Below are positions 37,001-46,705 of a stretch of 64,000 nt of DNA, in pieces. The position numbers and the translations under genes are program-made. The stretch's first letter is position 1, and every line of letters begins with the position of its first letter. The stretch covers positions 3,906,001 through 3,970,000 of the forward strand of contig NZ_BAABIS010000001.1 of the NCBI RefSeq assembly GCF_039542905.1, in the 5' to 3' direction. The notes beneath the pieces are model-generated. The model did no database searches and was not told the DNA's origin. It saw only the letters and a list, made by a program, of their open reading frames with translations. This DNA is from Kitasatospora terrestris. GTDB taxonomy: Bacteria > Actinomycetota > Actinomycetes > Streptomycetales > Streptomycetaceae.

Positions 37001-37309
37001 TCAGACCTGGTAGCGCTTCTTGACGTCCTCGGCGAAACCCAGGTAGTCGCGCAGCGGCCAGACCTGCTCGAACTCCAGGTACTCGCGCATGGGGAGCCGG
37101 CCGAGCGCGGTGCGGTCGAGCTCCTCGGCGTCGGGGGAGTCGATGATGGCGATCACGCGCTTCTGCGCGGCGACCTTCCAGATACCCACGCAGAAGCCGG
37201 AGTTGATGGTCTCGACGGCGTGCTCGGCCTCTTCCTGCTCGACCTCCCAGAGCTCGTCGAGGGAGATCCGGCCTTCGTGGTTCCACTTCATCTGGACGTA
37301 GAACAGCAT
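37001..37309 (-). CDS. Muconolactone-isomerase-like small protein
   Basis: 102 residues: MLFYVQMKWNHEGRISLDEL, AQKRVIAIIDSPDAEELDR, LPMREYLEFEQVWPLRDY. This is the muconolactone delta-isomerase-like fold, a small ferredoxin-like barrel. True catechol-pathway genes are absent around it, so the substrate is unknown. ATG 37309 with GGAGAG upstream. First gene of the minus-strand unit that continues with EthD. Confidence 0.75.
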   Translation of the reverse strand: MLFYVQMKWNHEGRISLDELWEVEQEEAEHAVETINSGFCVGIWKVAAQKRVIAIIDSPDAEELDRTALGRLPMREYLEFEQVWPLRDYLGFAEDVKKRYQV

Positions 37310-37570
37310 GTCGCTCTCCTCGTGCTGAGGCAGGTGTCAGGGGTGGATGACAATGATTTAACTGAGGTTGTCGATTTCAGTCAAGATATGTTTGACAGCA
37401 CTCTGCGGGCCGTGTTGACTGCCGGTGCACCCGACTTCGCACAGTGCGGCCCGCGAACTGCCGATGCCTCCGCCCCGGCCGGTCCGGCCTCGCCGACGGG
37501 GCTCGGGCGCAGGTAGACAGGATCCGAACCGAGGCCCCAACACCCCTTCCACCGAAGGAGATCACCGCCG
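37310..37570. promoter_or_regulatory. AT-rich divergent control region of the DJ-1/ThDP cluster
   Basis: 261 bases between divergent units; 37340-37410 is distinctly AT-rich for this genome. A dyad GTCAA-N7-TTGAC lies at 37380-37396, flanked by a wider GACAA...TTGTC pair (about 37350-37372). The dyad probably binds the regulator of both units. GAAGGAG precedes the DJ-1 gene. Confidence 0.5.
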
Positions 37571-38416
37571 ATGGCGAAGAAGAGAATCCTTGTCGTGCTC
37601 TCCGAGTACGGCTACTGGGGCGAAGAGCTGATCGGTCCGCTGGAGACCTTCGACAAGGCCGGCTACGAGGTCAGCTTCGCCACCCCGACCGGCAAGCGCC
37701 CGGTCGCCCTGCCGCCGAGCTACGACCCCGAGTACATCGACCCGCCGCTGGGCCGCTCGGTCACCAGCACCGAGATGGCCGAGAAGGTCCGCGCGGTCGA
37801 CACCTCGAACCGGTTGGACAACCCGCTCGACCTGTCCTCCTGGCTGCCCGACCGGCCCTACCGCAGCCGCAGCGACTTCCTGCGCGCCTGGGAGGGCTAC
37901 AACACCCGCCGCGAGCACGTGCAGACGCAGATCGCCGACCGCTACGACGCGCTGCTGATCGTCGGCGGCTCCGGCCCGATCGTCGACCTCGCCAACAACT
38001 GGCGGGTGCACGACCTGATCCTGGCCTTCTACAACCTGGGCCTGCCGATCGCCGCCGAGTGCTACGGCGTGGCCTGCCTGGCGTTCGCCCGCGAGCAGGA
38101 CGACCGGACCAGCATCATCCGCAACAAGCACGTCACCGGTCACTGCATCGAGTACGACTACAAGGACGGCACCGGCTTCATGGGCACCGACTTCGTGATC
38201 GGCCCGCCGCCGTACCCGCTGGAGTACATCCTGCGCGACGCCACCGCTCCCGAGGGCGCCTACCACGGCAACTTCGGCAAGGAGACCTCGGTGATCGTCG
38301 ACTTCCCGTTCATCACCGGGCGCTCCACCCCGGACTCCTACCTCACCGGCCAGAAGGTCGTCGAGGTGCTGGAGCAGGGCCTGCGCCAGTGGGGCTTCGG
38401 CGAGCACCGGGCCTGA
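37571..38416 (+). CDS. DJ-1/PfpI-family protein (first copy)
   Basis: 281 residues. The class I glutamine-amidotransferase-like fold: RILVVLSEYGYWGEELIGPLE, YDALLIVGGSGPIVDL and the nucleophile elbow AECYGVA with Cys164. It is longer than DJ-1 (about 190) because of an insertion (residues 45-115). Known relatives are glyoxalases, deglycases or isonitrile hydratases; the substrate here is not predictable. First gene of a three-gene plus-strand operon with the ThDP enzyme and a second DJ-1 gene. Confidence 0.8.
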   Translation: MAKKRILVVLSEYGYWGEELIGPLETFDKAGYEVSFATPTGKRPVALPPSYDPEYIDPPLGRSVTSTEMAEKVRAVDTSNRLDNPLDLSSWLPDRPYRSRSDFLRAWEGYNTRREHVQTQIADRYDALLIVGGSGPIVDLANNWRVHDLILAFYNLGLPIAAECYGVACLAFAREQDDRTSIIRNKHVTGHCIEYDYKDGTGFMGTDFVIGPPPYPLEYILRDATAPEGAYHGNFGKETSVIVDFPFITGRSTPDSYLTGQKVVEVLEQGLRQWGFGEHRA

Positions 38417-38520
38417 CCCGGTTCCCGGCCGGGCGGCCGCGCACACCCCGAGCGGGGCGGTGCGGCCGCCCGCCGGAGCGGCACACCCCAACGACCCGCG
38501 AGACGGAGAGGACGCACGCT

Positions 38521-40194
38521 ATGGCCAGCAGGCCCGCTCGGGTGGCGATGCTCGAGCAGTTCAAGGCGGACGGCATCAGGTACATGTTCGGCAACCCCGG
38601 CACCGTCGAACAGGGCTTCCTGGACGAACTGCGGGGCTTCCCCGAGATCGAGTACGTGCTGTCGCTCCAGGAGGCCGTGGTGGTCGGCATCGCCGACGGC
38701 TACGCCCGGGCCACCCGCAAGCCCACCCTGCTCCAACTGCACTCCGGGGTCGGCCTCGGCAACGGCATCGGCATGCTCTACCAGGCGATGCGCGGCCACG
38801 CGCCGCTGGTGGTGATCGTCGGCGAGTCGGGCCTGGCCTACGACTCGATGGAGGCGCAGATGGCCGCCGACCTGGTCGGCATGGCCAAGCCCGTCACCAA
38901 GTGGTCGACCCGGGTGGTCGACCCGGAGTCCACCCTGCGGGTGCTGCGCCGGGCGTTCAAGGTGGCCGCCACTCCCCCGTACGGCCCGGTCATGGTGGTG
39001 CTGCCCGCCGACGTGATGGACAGCCTGACCAGCGAGAAGGTCGTGCCGACCTCCTACCTGCACACCGTGGTCAGCCCGGACGGCGAGACCGTCGCCGACG
39101 CCGCCGCGCTGCTCGCCGACGCCCGCAGGCCGCTGGTGATCGCCGGTGACGGCGTCCACTTCTCCGGCGCACAGGGCGAGTTGGCGAAGTTCGCGGAGAC
39201 CTGGGGCGCCGAGGTGTGGGGCGCGGACTGGGCCGAGGTCAACCTGCCGGCCGACCACCCGCTCTACCGCGGCCAGTTGGGCCACATGTTCGGCGAGGAC
39301 AGCGCCCGGGTGACCGCCGCCGCGGACGCCGTGCTGATCGTCGGCACCTACACCCTCCCCGAGGTGTACCCGCTGCTGGACGGCGTGTTCGCCGAGGACG
39401 CCCGGATCGTCCACATCGACCTGGACTCCGGCGCGATCGCCAAGAACTTCCCGGTCGACCTCGGCCTGGTCGCCGACCCCAAGCTGACCCTCGCCAGGCT
39501 CGCCGAGGCGCTGGAGGGCCGGCAGACCCCGGACCAGCGCCGGGCCGCCGCCGACCGGGTCCGCGTCTCCGCCGAGCAGAAGGCCGCCGCCTACGACCTG
39601 GCGCTCGCCCAGGACCTGGCCACCGACCAGCAGGGCCCGCTCACCGCCGCCTACTTCGGCCGCGAGCTGGCCAAGCAGCTGCCCGCCGACGCGATCCTCT
39701 TCGACGAGGCACTGACCTCCTCCCCCGGCCTGTTCCGCTACAACCCGCCGAACCAGCCCGGCGGCTGGCACCAGACCCGGGGCGGATCGCTGGGCGTCGG
39801 CATCCCCGGCGCGATCGGCGCCAAGCTCGCCCACCCGGACCGCACGGTGATCGGCTTCACCGGCGACGGCGGCTCGATGTACACCGTCCAGGGCCTGTGG
39901 ACCGCCGCCCGGTACGACATCGACGCCAAGTTCGTGATCTGCAACAACGGCCGCTACCGGCTGCTCGACCTCAACATCGAGCAGTACTGGAAGACCCAGG
40001 ACATCGAGCACCACGACTTCCCGGGCCCGTTCGACCTGTCCCACCCCGAGATCGACTTCGCGGCGCTCTCCGCCTCGCTCGGCGTGCCCGCCATCCGGGT
40101 CGAGAAGCCGGACGAGGTCGCGCCGGCCATCGCCAAGGCGCTGGCCCACCCCGGCCCGTTCCTGATCGACCTGATCGTCGGCCGCGACCAGTAG
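38521..40194 (+). CDS. Thiamine-diphosphate-dependent enzyme (benzoylformate-decarboxylase-like)
   Basis: 557 residues with all three ThDP domains: PYR (FGNPGTVEQGF, LSLQEAVVVGIADGYAR with the activating Glu), the central domain (about 195-330), and PP (GFTGDGGSMYTVQGLW...NNGRY, the cofactor-binding GDG-NN motif). The family decarboxylates or ligates 2-oxo acids. ATG 38521 follows GGAGAGG. Lying between two DJ-1 genes, it probably works on an oxo or dicarbonyl compound, but this is inference. Confidence 0.85.
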   Translation: MASRPARVAMLEQFKADGIRYMFGNPGTVEQGFLDELRGFPEIEYVLSLQEAVVVGIADGYARATRKPTLLQLHSGVGLGNGIGMLYQAMRGHAPLVVIVGESGLAYDSMEAQMAADLVGMAKPVTKWSTRVVDPESTLRVLRRAFKVAATPPYGPVMVVLPADVMDSLTSEKVVPTSYLHTVVSPDGETVADAAALLADARRPLVIAGDGVHFSGAQGELAKFAETWGAEVWGADWAEVNLPADHPLYRGQLGHMFGEDSARVTAAADAVLIVGTYTLPEVYPLLDGVFAEDARIVHIDLDSGAIAKNFPVDLGLVADPKLTLARLAEALEGRQTPDQRRAAADRVRVSAEQKAAAYDLALAQDLATDQQGPLTAAYFGRELAKQLPADAILFDEALTSSPGLFRYNPPNQPGGWHQTRGGSLGVGIPGAIGAKLAHPDRTVIGFTGDGGSMYTVQGLWTAARYDIDAKFVICNNGRYRLLDLNIEQYWKTQDIEHHDFPGPFDLSHPEIDFAALSASLGVPAIRVEKPDEVAPAIAKALAHPGPFLIDLIVGRDQ

Positions 40195-40207
40195 CGGGAG
40201 GAGAACC

Positions 40208-40807
40208 GTGCAGCTCACCGGCCAGAAGATCGCCGTCCTGATGGAGAGCGACTTCTACGAACCCGAGATCCTCTACTACCAGCGCCGCTTCGCCGAGGAG
40301 GGCGCCGAGGTCCACTTCCTCACCCGGCTGTGGGGCAACGAGCGGATCGTCTTCCGGGGCCACGAGCACCGGATGCCGTTCGAGGTCAGCGAGTCCTTCG
40401 AGGACATGGACGAGTACGGCCTCAAGGAGTACGCGGCGGTCATCGTGCCCTCCGGCATCGTGGCCGACCGGCTGCGCTACACCGAGGACGTCGAGACCCT
40501 TCCGCCGGCGGCGGCCTTCCTGCGCCGGGCCTTCGCCGATCCCGCCATCGTCAAGGGCATCATCTGCCACGGCATGTGGCTGGCCGCGCCGATCCCCTCG
40601 GTGATCCGCGGCCGGCGCGCGGTGGTCCACAACAACCTGCTCGGCGACCTCAACAACATGGGCGGCGTCTACGTCAACCAGGACGTGGTGGTCGACGGCG
40701 ACCTGGTCACCGCCCGCACCGGCAACCACTGCCACGTGTTCGCCCGGACCATCATCGAGCAGCTCGCCGCCCGGACCCGGCGGCGCCCGGGCGACCTGGC
40801 GGCCTGA
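40208..40807 (+). CDS. DJ-1/PfpI-family protein (second copy)
   Basis: 199 residues, standard DJ-1 length: KIAVLMESDFYEPEILYYQRRF, AAVIVPSGIVADRLR, nucleophile Cys120 in IICHGMW, and late RRAVVHNNLLGDLNN. It is only distantly similar to the first copy, so not a recent duplication. GTG 40208 has GGAGGAG upstream and follows the ThDP gene by 13 bases. Confidence 0.85.
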   Translation: MQLTGQKIAVLMESDFYEPEILYYQRRFAEEGAEVHFLTRLWGNERIVFRGHEHRMPFEVSESFEDMDEYGLKEYAAVIVPSGIVADRLRYTEDVETLPPAAAFLRRAFADPAIVKGIICHGMWLAAPIPSVIRGRRAVVHNNLLGDLNNMGGVYVNQDVVVDGDLVTARTGNHCHVFARTIIEQLAARTRRRPGDLAA

Positions 40808-40886
40808 GCCGCCGCAGGCCCCGCGGCACCGCACGCACCGCGCCACCGCCCACGACCCGCCCACCCGTGAGAGGAGATCCGGCGAG

Positions 40887-42860
40887 ATGAGCACCACCGC
40901 ACGGGCTACCCGCCGGCAGCCCGACCCGATCGGACGGATACCCGTCCTGGACGTGCGCCCGGCGGTCGACTCCGGGCGGCGCCCCGCCAAGGCGGTGGTC
41001 GGCGAACGGATCCCGGTCTCCGCGACCGTGTTCCGCGAGGGCCACGACGCGGTCGGCGCCAACGTGGTGCTACGCGGGCCGCGCGGCCGCAAGGGGCCGT
41101 GGACGCCGATGCGCGAACTCGCCGAGGGCACCGACCGCTGGGGCGCGGACGTCGTCCCCACCGTGCCGGGCCGCTGGACGTACACCGTGGAGGCCTGGAG
41201 CGACCCGGTCGCCACCTGGCTGCACACCGCCGGGATCAAGATCCCGGCCGGGGTGGACGTCCAGATCACCCTGGAGGAGGGCGCGCTGCTGCTGGAGCGG
41301 GCCGCCGCCGGCGTCCCCCGGGGCAGCGCCCGGACCGCGGTGCTGGCGGCCGCCGCGGCGCTCGGCGACGACGCCCGCCCGGCCGCCGACCGACTGGCCG
41401 CCGCCACGGCCGGGCCGGTCGCGGCCGCCCTCGCCCGCCACCCGCTGCGCGAACTGGTCTCCGCCACCGAGCCGTTGGAGCTGGTTGTGCACCGGAAGCG
41501 GGCACTGCACGGCGCCTGGTACGAGTTCTTCCCGCGCTCCGAGGGCGCGGTCGTCGACGCCTCCGGCACCCTGGTCTCCGGGACGCTGCGCACCGCCGCC
41601 GAGCGGCTGCCCGCGGTCGCCGCGATGGGCTTCGACGTGGTCTACCTGCCGCCGATCCACCCGATCGGCCGGGCCTACCGCAAGGGCCCCGACAACTCCC
41701 TGACCGCCGGCCCGCACGACGTCGGCTCGCCGTGGGCGATCGGCTCCCCCGAGGGCGGCCACGACGCCGTCCACCCGGACCTCGGCACCATCGAGGACTT
41801 CGACCACTTCGTCGCCGAGGCCACCGCCCTCGACCTGGAGGTCGCGCTCGACTTCGCCCTCCAGTGCTCGCCGGACCACCCGTGGGTCAACAAGCACCCC
41901 GAGTGGTTCACCCACCGCCCCGACGGCACCATCGCCTACGCCGAGAACCCGCCGAAGAAGTACCAGGACATCTACCCGATCAACTTCGACCAGGACTTCG
42001 ACGGCCTGGTCAGAGAGACGGTGCGGCTCCTCAGACACTGGATGGCGCACGGCGTGCGGATCTTCCGCGTGGACAACCCGCACACCAAGCCGGTCAGCTT
42101 CTGGGAGCGGGTGCTCGGGGAGATCGCCCGCACCGACCCCGACGTGCTGTTCCTCGCCGAGGCCTTCACCCGGCCCGCGATGATGCACGCCCTCGGCAAG
42201 GTCGGCTTCCACCAGTCCTACACCTACTTCACCTGGCGCGAGAGCAAGCCCGAGCTCACCGAGTACCTGACCGAACTCACCCGTGAGAGCGCCGACTTCA
42301 TGCGGCCGAACCTCTTCCCCAGCACCCCGGACATCCTGCCCGGCCACCTGCAGACCGGCGGCCCGGCCGCGTTCGCCGTCCGCGCGGTGCTGGCCGCCAC
42401 CCTGTCGCCCGCGTACGGGATCTACGCCGGCTACGAGCACTGCGAGAACGAGCCCGTCCGCCCCGGCTCGGAGGAGTACATGCGCTCGGAGAAGTACGAA
42501 CTGCGCCCGCGCGACTGGACCAGGACCGACACCCTGGCCCCGCTGTTCACCACACTCAACCAGTTGCGGCGCCGCCACCCCGCGCTCCAGCAGCTGCGGG
42601 ACCTGCGCTTCCACCACGCCGACAACGGCCAGGTCCTCGCCTTCTCCAAGCACGAGGGCGAGGACACCGTGATCGTCGTGGTCAACCTGGACCCGCACCA
42701 CGTCCAGGAGGCCACCGTGACCCTGCCCTGGGACGGCCCGCTCACCGTGCACGACGAACTCTCCGGCGCCACCTGGACCTGGGGGCGCAGCAACTACGTC
42801 CGGCTGGACCCGGCGGTCGGCCCGGCCCACCTGCTCACCGTCCGCAAGGCGGCGGCATGA
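40887..42860 (+). CDS. glgE: Alpha-1,4-glucan:maltose-1-phosphate maltosyltransferase GlgE
   Basis: 657 residues, GH13 subfamily 3. It extends alpha-glucan with maltose 1-phosphate. The nucleophile Asp396 lies in IFRVDNPHTKP and the acid Glu425 in FLAEAFTRP, close to D394/E423 of S. coelicolor GlgE1. The phosphate-binding stretch IAYAENPPKKYQDIYPINFD is present. The N-terminal beta domain starts about residue 15. ATG 40887 has AGGAG upstream. The maltokinase gene overlaps its stop by ATGA. Confidence 0.95.
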   Translation: MSTTARATRRQPDPIGRIPVLDVRPAVDSGRRPAKAVVGERIPVSATVFREGHDAVGANVVLRGPRGRKGPWTPMRELAEGTDRWGADVVPTVPGRWTYTVEAWSDPVATWLHTAGIKIPAGVDVQITLEEGALLLERAAAGVPRGSARTAVLAAAAALGDDARPAADRLAAATAGPVAAALARHPLRELVSATEPLELVVHRKRALHGAWYEFFPRSEGAVVDASGTLVSGTLRTAAERLPAVAAMGFDVVYLPPIHPIGRAYRKGPDNSLTAGPHDVGSPWAIGSPEGGHDAVHPDLGTIEDFDHFVAEATALDLEVALDFALQCSPDHPWVNKHPEWFTHRPDGTIAYAENPPKKYQDIYPINFDQDFDGLVRETVRLLRHWMAHGVRIFRVDNPHTKPVSFWERVLGEIARTDPDVLFLAEAFTRPAMMHALGKVGFHQSYTYFTWRESKPELTEYLTELTRESADFMRPNLFPSTPDILPGHLQTGGPAAFAVRAVLAATLSPAYGIYAGYEHCENEPVRPGSEEYMRSEKYELRPRDWTRTDTLAPLFTTLNQLRRRHPALQQLRDLRFHHADNGQVLAFSKHEGEDTVIVVVNLDPHHVQEATVTLPWDGPLTVHDELSGATWTWGRSNYVRLDPAVGPAHLLTVRKAAA

Positions 42861-44368
42861 CCACCGCCGTCGCCGTGTGCGACTCCTGCACCAAGGCCCG
42901 CTACCGCCCCGCGCAGCGCGCCGACGAACTGCTGCGCCCGCTGCTGCCCGCCATGGTGCCCTGGCTGGCCGGCCGCCGCTGGTTCGCCCACGAGCGCGGC
43001 TGCCTGCAGGAGCTGCGGCCGGTCACCAGCACGGTGATCCCGCTCGACCCGTCCGACCCGGACTCGCCGGTGCTGGTGCACGCCGTGATGGTGGCCCGGC
43101 ACTCCACCAACGCCACCCACCGCTACCAGCTGCTGCTCGGTGTCCGCCGCGGCCTGCCCGAACGGCTGGCCCCCGCGCTGATCGGCCAGGCCGTCGGCGG
43201 CGAGTGGGACGGCCGGATGGTCTACGAGGCGACCGCCGACCCGGAGTTGATGTCGCGCCTGCTGGAGTGGACCGCGCTCGGCGGCAGCGACTCGCTGCGG
43301 CTGTCCCGGCCGGACGCCGCCCCGATCCCGCTCGACCTGCCGCCCCACCCGCTCTCGGTGGAGCAGAGCAACACCTCCGTGGTGTACGGCGACCGGCTGA
43401 TGCTCAAGCTGCTGCGCCGCCCGGAGCCCGGCCTGCACCCCGAGGTCGAGGTGCTGGGCGCGCTCACCGAGGTCGGCTCGACCCGCACCACCCGGCTGCT
43501 CGGCTGGCTCAGCACCGGTGACGGCGACGGCGAGTCGACCGTCCTGGGCATCCTCACCGAGTTCCTGCCGGCGCACGGCAGCGGCTGGGACATGGCGGTC
43601 GGCCACGCCGCCGACTGCCTGACCGGCGGCCGCCGGGCGGTGCCCACCATCGGCGGGTTCACCAGCGACGCGCTGGCCCTCGGCGAGGCCGTCGCCGAAC
43701 TGCACGCCGCGCTCGCCCAGGCGTTCGGCGTCACCAGGATGGCACCCGACGAGGTCGACGAGCTGACCGACGGCATGCAGCGCCGGCTGCGCGCCGCCGT
43801 CCGCGCCGTCCCCGAGCTGGAGCCGTACGCGGGCCGGATCGCCACCCTGTACCAGGACTTCGGCAAGGTCGCGCTGCGCGGCCGCGGCGTCGACGGCCAG
43901 CGGATCCACGGCGACCTGCACCTCGGCCAGGTGCTCTCCGGCGACGCCGGCTGGAAGATCATCGACTTCGAGGGCGAGCCCTCCAAACCGGTCGCCGAAC
44001 GCGGCCGGCCGGAGCCCGCGCTGCGCGACGTCGCCGGGATGCTCCGCTCCTTCGACTACGCCGCCCAGCAGGCACTCGGCGAGACCCTGCGCCGCGAGGG
44101 CGGCACCGAGCAGCCCGCCGACGGCGAGCCGTCCGCGGCCCGGCTGCGCCGCATCCGCCGGGCCCAGGCCTGGGCGGTCCGCAACCGCCGGGCGTTCAAC
44201 GCCGGCTACGCCGCCGCCGGCGGCACCGACCCGCACTGCCACCCGGTCGCGCTGCGCGCCTTCGAGGCGGACAAGGCCGTCTACGAGGCGGTGTACGAGT
44301 CGCAGCACCGCCCCGAGTGGCTCCCGATCCCGATGTCCGCCGTCCAGCGACTGGTCTCCGGCCGCTGA
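42857..44368 (+). CDS. mak: Maltokinase
   Basis: 503 residues, Pep2/Mak family. It phosphorylates maltose to maltose 1-phosphate, the GlgE substrate. Kinase-like landmarks are VEQSNTSVVYGDRLMLKLLRR, the catalytic RIHGDLHLGQVL and the metal-binding IIDFEGEP. In many actinobacteria Mak is joined with or next to TreS, the source of maltose; here neither fusion nor neighbouring treS exists. ATG 42857 is coupled to glgE. Confidence 0.9.
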   Translation: MTTAVAVCDSCTKARYRPAQRADELLRPLLPAMVPWLAGRRWFAHERGCLQELRPVTSTVIPLDPSDPDSPVLVHAVMVARHSTNATHRYQLLLGVRRGLPERLAPALIGQAVGGEWDGRMVYEATADPELMSRLLEWTALGGSDSLRLSRPDAAPIPLDLPPHPLSVEQSNTSVVYGDRLMLKLLRRPEPGLHPEVEVLGALTEVGSTRTTRLLGWLSTGDGDGESTVLGILTEFLPAHGSGWDMAVGHAADCLTGGRRAVPTIGGFTSDALALGEAVAELHAALAQAFGVTRMAPDEVDELTDGMQRRLRAAVRAVPELEPYAGRIATLYQDFGKVALRGRGVDGQRIHGDLHLGQVLSGDAGWKIIDFEGEPSKPVAERGRPEPALRDVAGMLRSFDYAAQQALGETLRREGGTEQPADGEPSAARLRRIRRAQAWAVRNRRAFNAGYAAAGGTDPHCHPVALRAFEADKAVYEAVYESQHRPEWLPIPMSAVQRLVSGR

Positions 44369-44459
44369 GGCCGCCCGTACCGACCGCGCCACCAGCGCCA
44401 CCCGTACCACCGCCGGCCACGGCCCCCATCGCCCGCCCACGACGAAGAGGACCCAGACC

Positions 44460-46691
44460 GTGACTGTCCCCTCGCTGCTGCCCCCGGCCCTGGAGTCGGT
44501 GCCCCCCGCCCCACTGGGCGAGGCGGACCGCGACCGGCTGCTCGGCGGTCGCCACCACGATCCGCACGCGCTGCTCGGCGCCCACCCGGGCCCGGACGGC
44601 GTGGCGGTGCGGGTGCTGCGGCCCGGTGCCGAGCGGGTGGTGCTGGAGGTCGAGGACGGCGAGATCGAGCTGGTCCCGGACGGCGACGGGCTGTTCACCG
44701 CGCTGCTGCCCGGCTACGAGGCGCCCGAGTACACCCTGCTGATCGGCTACCCGGACGGCGTCAAGGAGCGCGAGGAGGACGGGTACCGGCTGCTGCCCGT
44801 CCTCGGCGAGCTGGACCTGCACCTGCTCGCCGAGGGCCGGCACGAGCAGCTGTGGAAGGTGCTCGGCTCGCACGTCCGCGAGCACGAGGGGGTGGCCGGC
44901 ACCTCCTTCGCGGTGTGGGCGCCGAACGCCGAAGGGGTCGGCCTGGTCGGCGACTTCAACCACTGGGACGGCACCGGGCACCCGATGCGCTCGCTCGGCT
45001 CCTCCGGCGTCTGGGAGCTGTTCGTCCCCGGCCTGGGGAGCGGGGCCCGCTACAAGTACCGGATCCGGACCCGGTCCGGCGCGCTGCTCGACAAGGCCGA
45101 CCCGCTGGCCCGGGCCGCCGAGTGCCCGCCCGCCACCGCCTCGGTGGTGCACGAGTCCACCCACGAGTGGACCGACCAGCAGTGGATGGCCGACCGGGTC
45201 GGCTACGCGCCGCACCGGGCGCCGATGTCGGTGTACGAGATGCACCTGCCGTCCTGGCGGCCGGGCGCCACCTACCGCCGGCTGGCCGAGGAGCTTCCCC
45301 CGTACCTGGCCGAACTGGGCTTCACCCACGTGGAGTTCATGCCGGTGATGGAGCACCCCTTCGGCGGCTCCTGGGGCTACCAGGTCTCCGGCTTCTTCGC
45401 GCCGACCTCGCGGCTCGGCACCCCGGACGACTTCAAGCACCTGGTGGACACCCTGCACCGGCACGGCATCGGCGTGATCGTCGACTGGGTGCCCGCGCAC
45501 TTCCCCAAGGACGCCTTCGCACTGTCCCGGTTCGACGGCGAGCCGCTCTACGAGCCGGCCGACCCGCTGCGCGCCGAGCACCCCGACTGGGGGACGCTGG
45601 AGTTCGACTACGGCCGCACCGAGGTGCGCAACTTCCTGGTCGCCAACGCGGTCTACTGGTGCGAGGAGTTCCACGTCGACGGCCTGCGGGTGGACGCGGT
45701 GGCCTCGATGCTCTACCTCGACTACTCGCGGGTCGACGGCCAGTGGACGCCCAACCAGTACGGCGGGCACGAGAACCTGGACGCGGTGCGCTTCCTGCAG
45801 GAGATGAACGCCACCGTCTACCGCCGCTGCCCGGGCGTGGTGACCATCGCCGAGGAGTCCACCGCCTGGGACGGCGTGACCCGCCCGACCGACCACGGGG
45901 GCCTGGGCTTCGGCCTGAAGTGGAACATGGGCTGGATGCACGACTCGCTCAGCTACTTCGGCCGCGAGGCCTGCCACCGCCGGTACCACCACAACGAGTT
46001 GACCTTCTCGATGGTCTACGCGTACTCGGAGAACTACGTGCTGCCGATCTCGCACGACGAGGTGGTGCACGGCAAGGGCGCGCTGGTCTCCAAGATGCCC
46101 GGCGACTGGTGGCAGCAGCGGGCCCACCAGCGGGCCTACCTGGCCTACATGTGGGCCCACCCCGGCAAGCAACTGCTCTTCATGGGGCAGGAGTTCGCGC
46201 AGGGCGCCGAGTGGGACCACGAGGCCGGCCCGCAGTGGTGGCTGCTGGAGGACGAATGGCCGGCCGCCGCCGACCACCTGGGCGTGCGCGCCCTGGTCGG
46301 CGACCTCAACCACGCGTACCGGCAACGCCCCGAGCTGTGGCTGCTGGACAGCGACCCGGCCGGCTTCCGCTGGCTGGACGCCGACGCCGCCGACGAGAAC
46401 GTGCTGGCCTTCGCCCGGCGCGACGGCCAGGGCCGCGAACTGGTCTGCGTCAGCAACTTCTCGCCCGTGCCGCGCCCCCGCTTCCGGGTCGCCCTGCCGC
46501 GGGGCGGCCGCTGGCGCACCGTCCTGGACACCGACGCCCGCGCGTACGGCGGCAGCGGGGCCTCCCCCGACCTGCCGTTCCAGGCCGAGCCGATGCCGTG
46601 GAAGGGCTTCCAGCACAGCGCCGAACTGGTGCTGCCCCCGCTGGCGACGGTGTGGCTGGCCCCGGAGGACACCGAACCGTCGACCGAGTGA
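44460..46691 (+). CDS. glgB: Glycogen branching enzyme GlgB
   Basis: 743 residues, usual length. It cuts alpha-1,4 chains and re-joins them as alpha-1,6 branches. N1 and CBM48 domains (about 20-240) precede the GH13 barrel: nucleophile in GLRVDAVASMLYLDYSR, acid in TIAEESTAW and SHDEVVHGKGALV. GTG 44460 after AGAGGA. The 91-base gap from mak holds no hairpin, so glgE-mak-glgB is likely one transcript. Confidence 0.95.
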   Translation: MTVPSLLPPALESVPPAPLGEADRDRLLGGRHHDPHALLGAHPGPDGVAVRVLRPGAERVVLEVEDGEIELVPDGDGLFTALLPGYEAPEYTLLIGYPDGVKEREEDGYRLLPVLGELDLHLLAEGRHEQLWKVLGSHVREHEGVAGTSFAVWAPNAEGVGLVGDFNHWDGTGHPMRSLGSSGVWELFVPGLGSGARYKYRIRTRSGALLDKADPLARAAECPPATASVVHESTHEWTDQQWMADRVGYAPHRAPMSVYEMHLPSWRPGATYRRLAEELPPYLAELGFTHVEFMPVMEHPFGGSWGYQVSGFFAPTSRLGTPDDFKHLVDTLHRHGIGVIVDWVPAHFPKDAFALSRFDGEPLYEPADPLRAEHPDWGTLEFDYGRTEVRNFLVANAVYWCEEFHVDGLRVDAVASMLYLDYSRVDGQWTPNQYGGHENLDAVRFLQEMNATVYRRCPGVVTIAEESTAWDGVTRPTDHGGLGFGLKWNMGWMHDSLSYFGREACHRRYHHNELTFSMVYAYSENYVLPISHDEVVHGKGALVSKMPGDWWQQRAHQRAYLAYMWAHPGKQLLFMGQEFAQGAEWDHEAGPQWWLLEDEWPAAADHLGVRALVGDLNHAYRQRPELWLLDSDPAGFRWLDADAADENVLAFARRDGQGRELVCVSNFSPVPRPRFRVALPRGGRWRTVLDTDARAYGGSGASPDLPFQAEPMPWKGFQHSAELVLPPLATVWLAPEDTEPSTE

Positions 46692-46705
46692 GTGAGAGGG
46701 ACCGC

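Noticed and set aside
37001..37309. Catechol/beta-ketoadipate degradation cluster
   Set aside because: Only the muconolactone-isomerase-like protein points that way; no catA, catB or pca genes are present.
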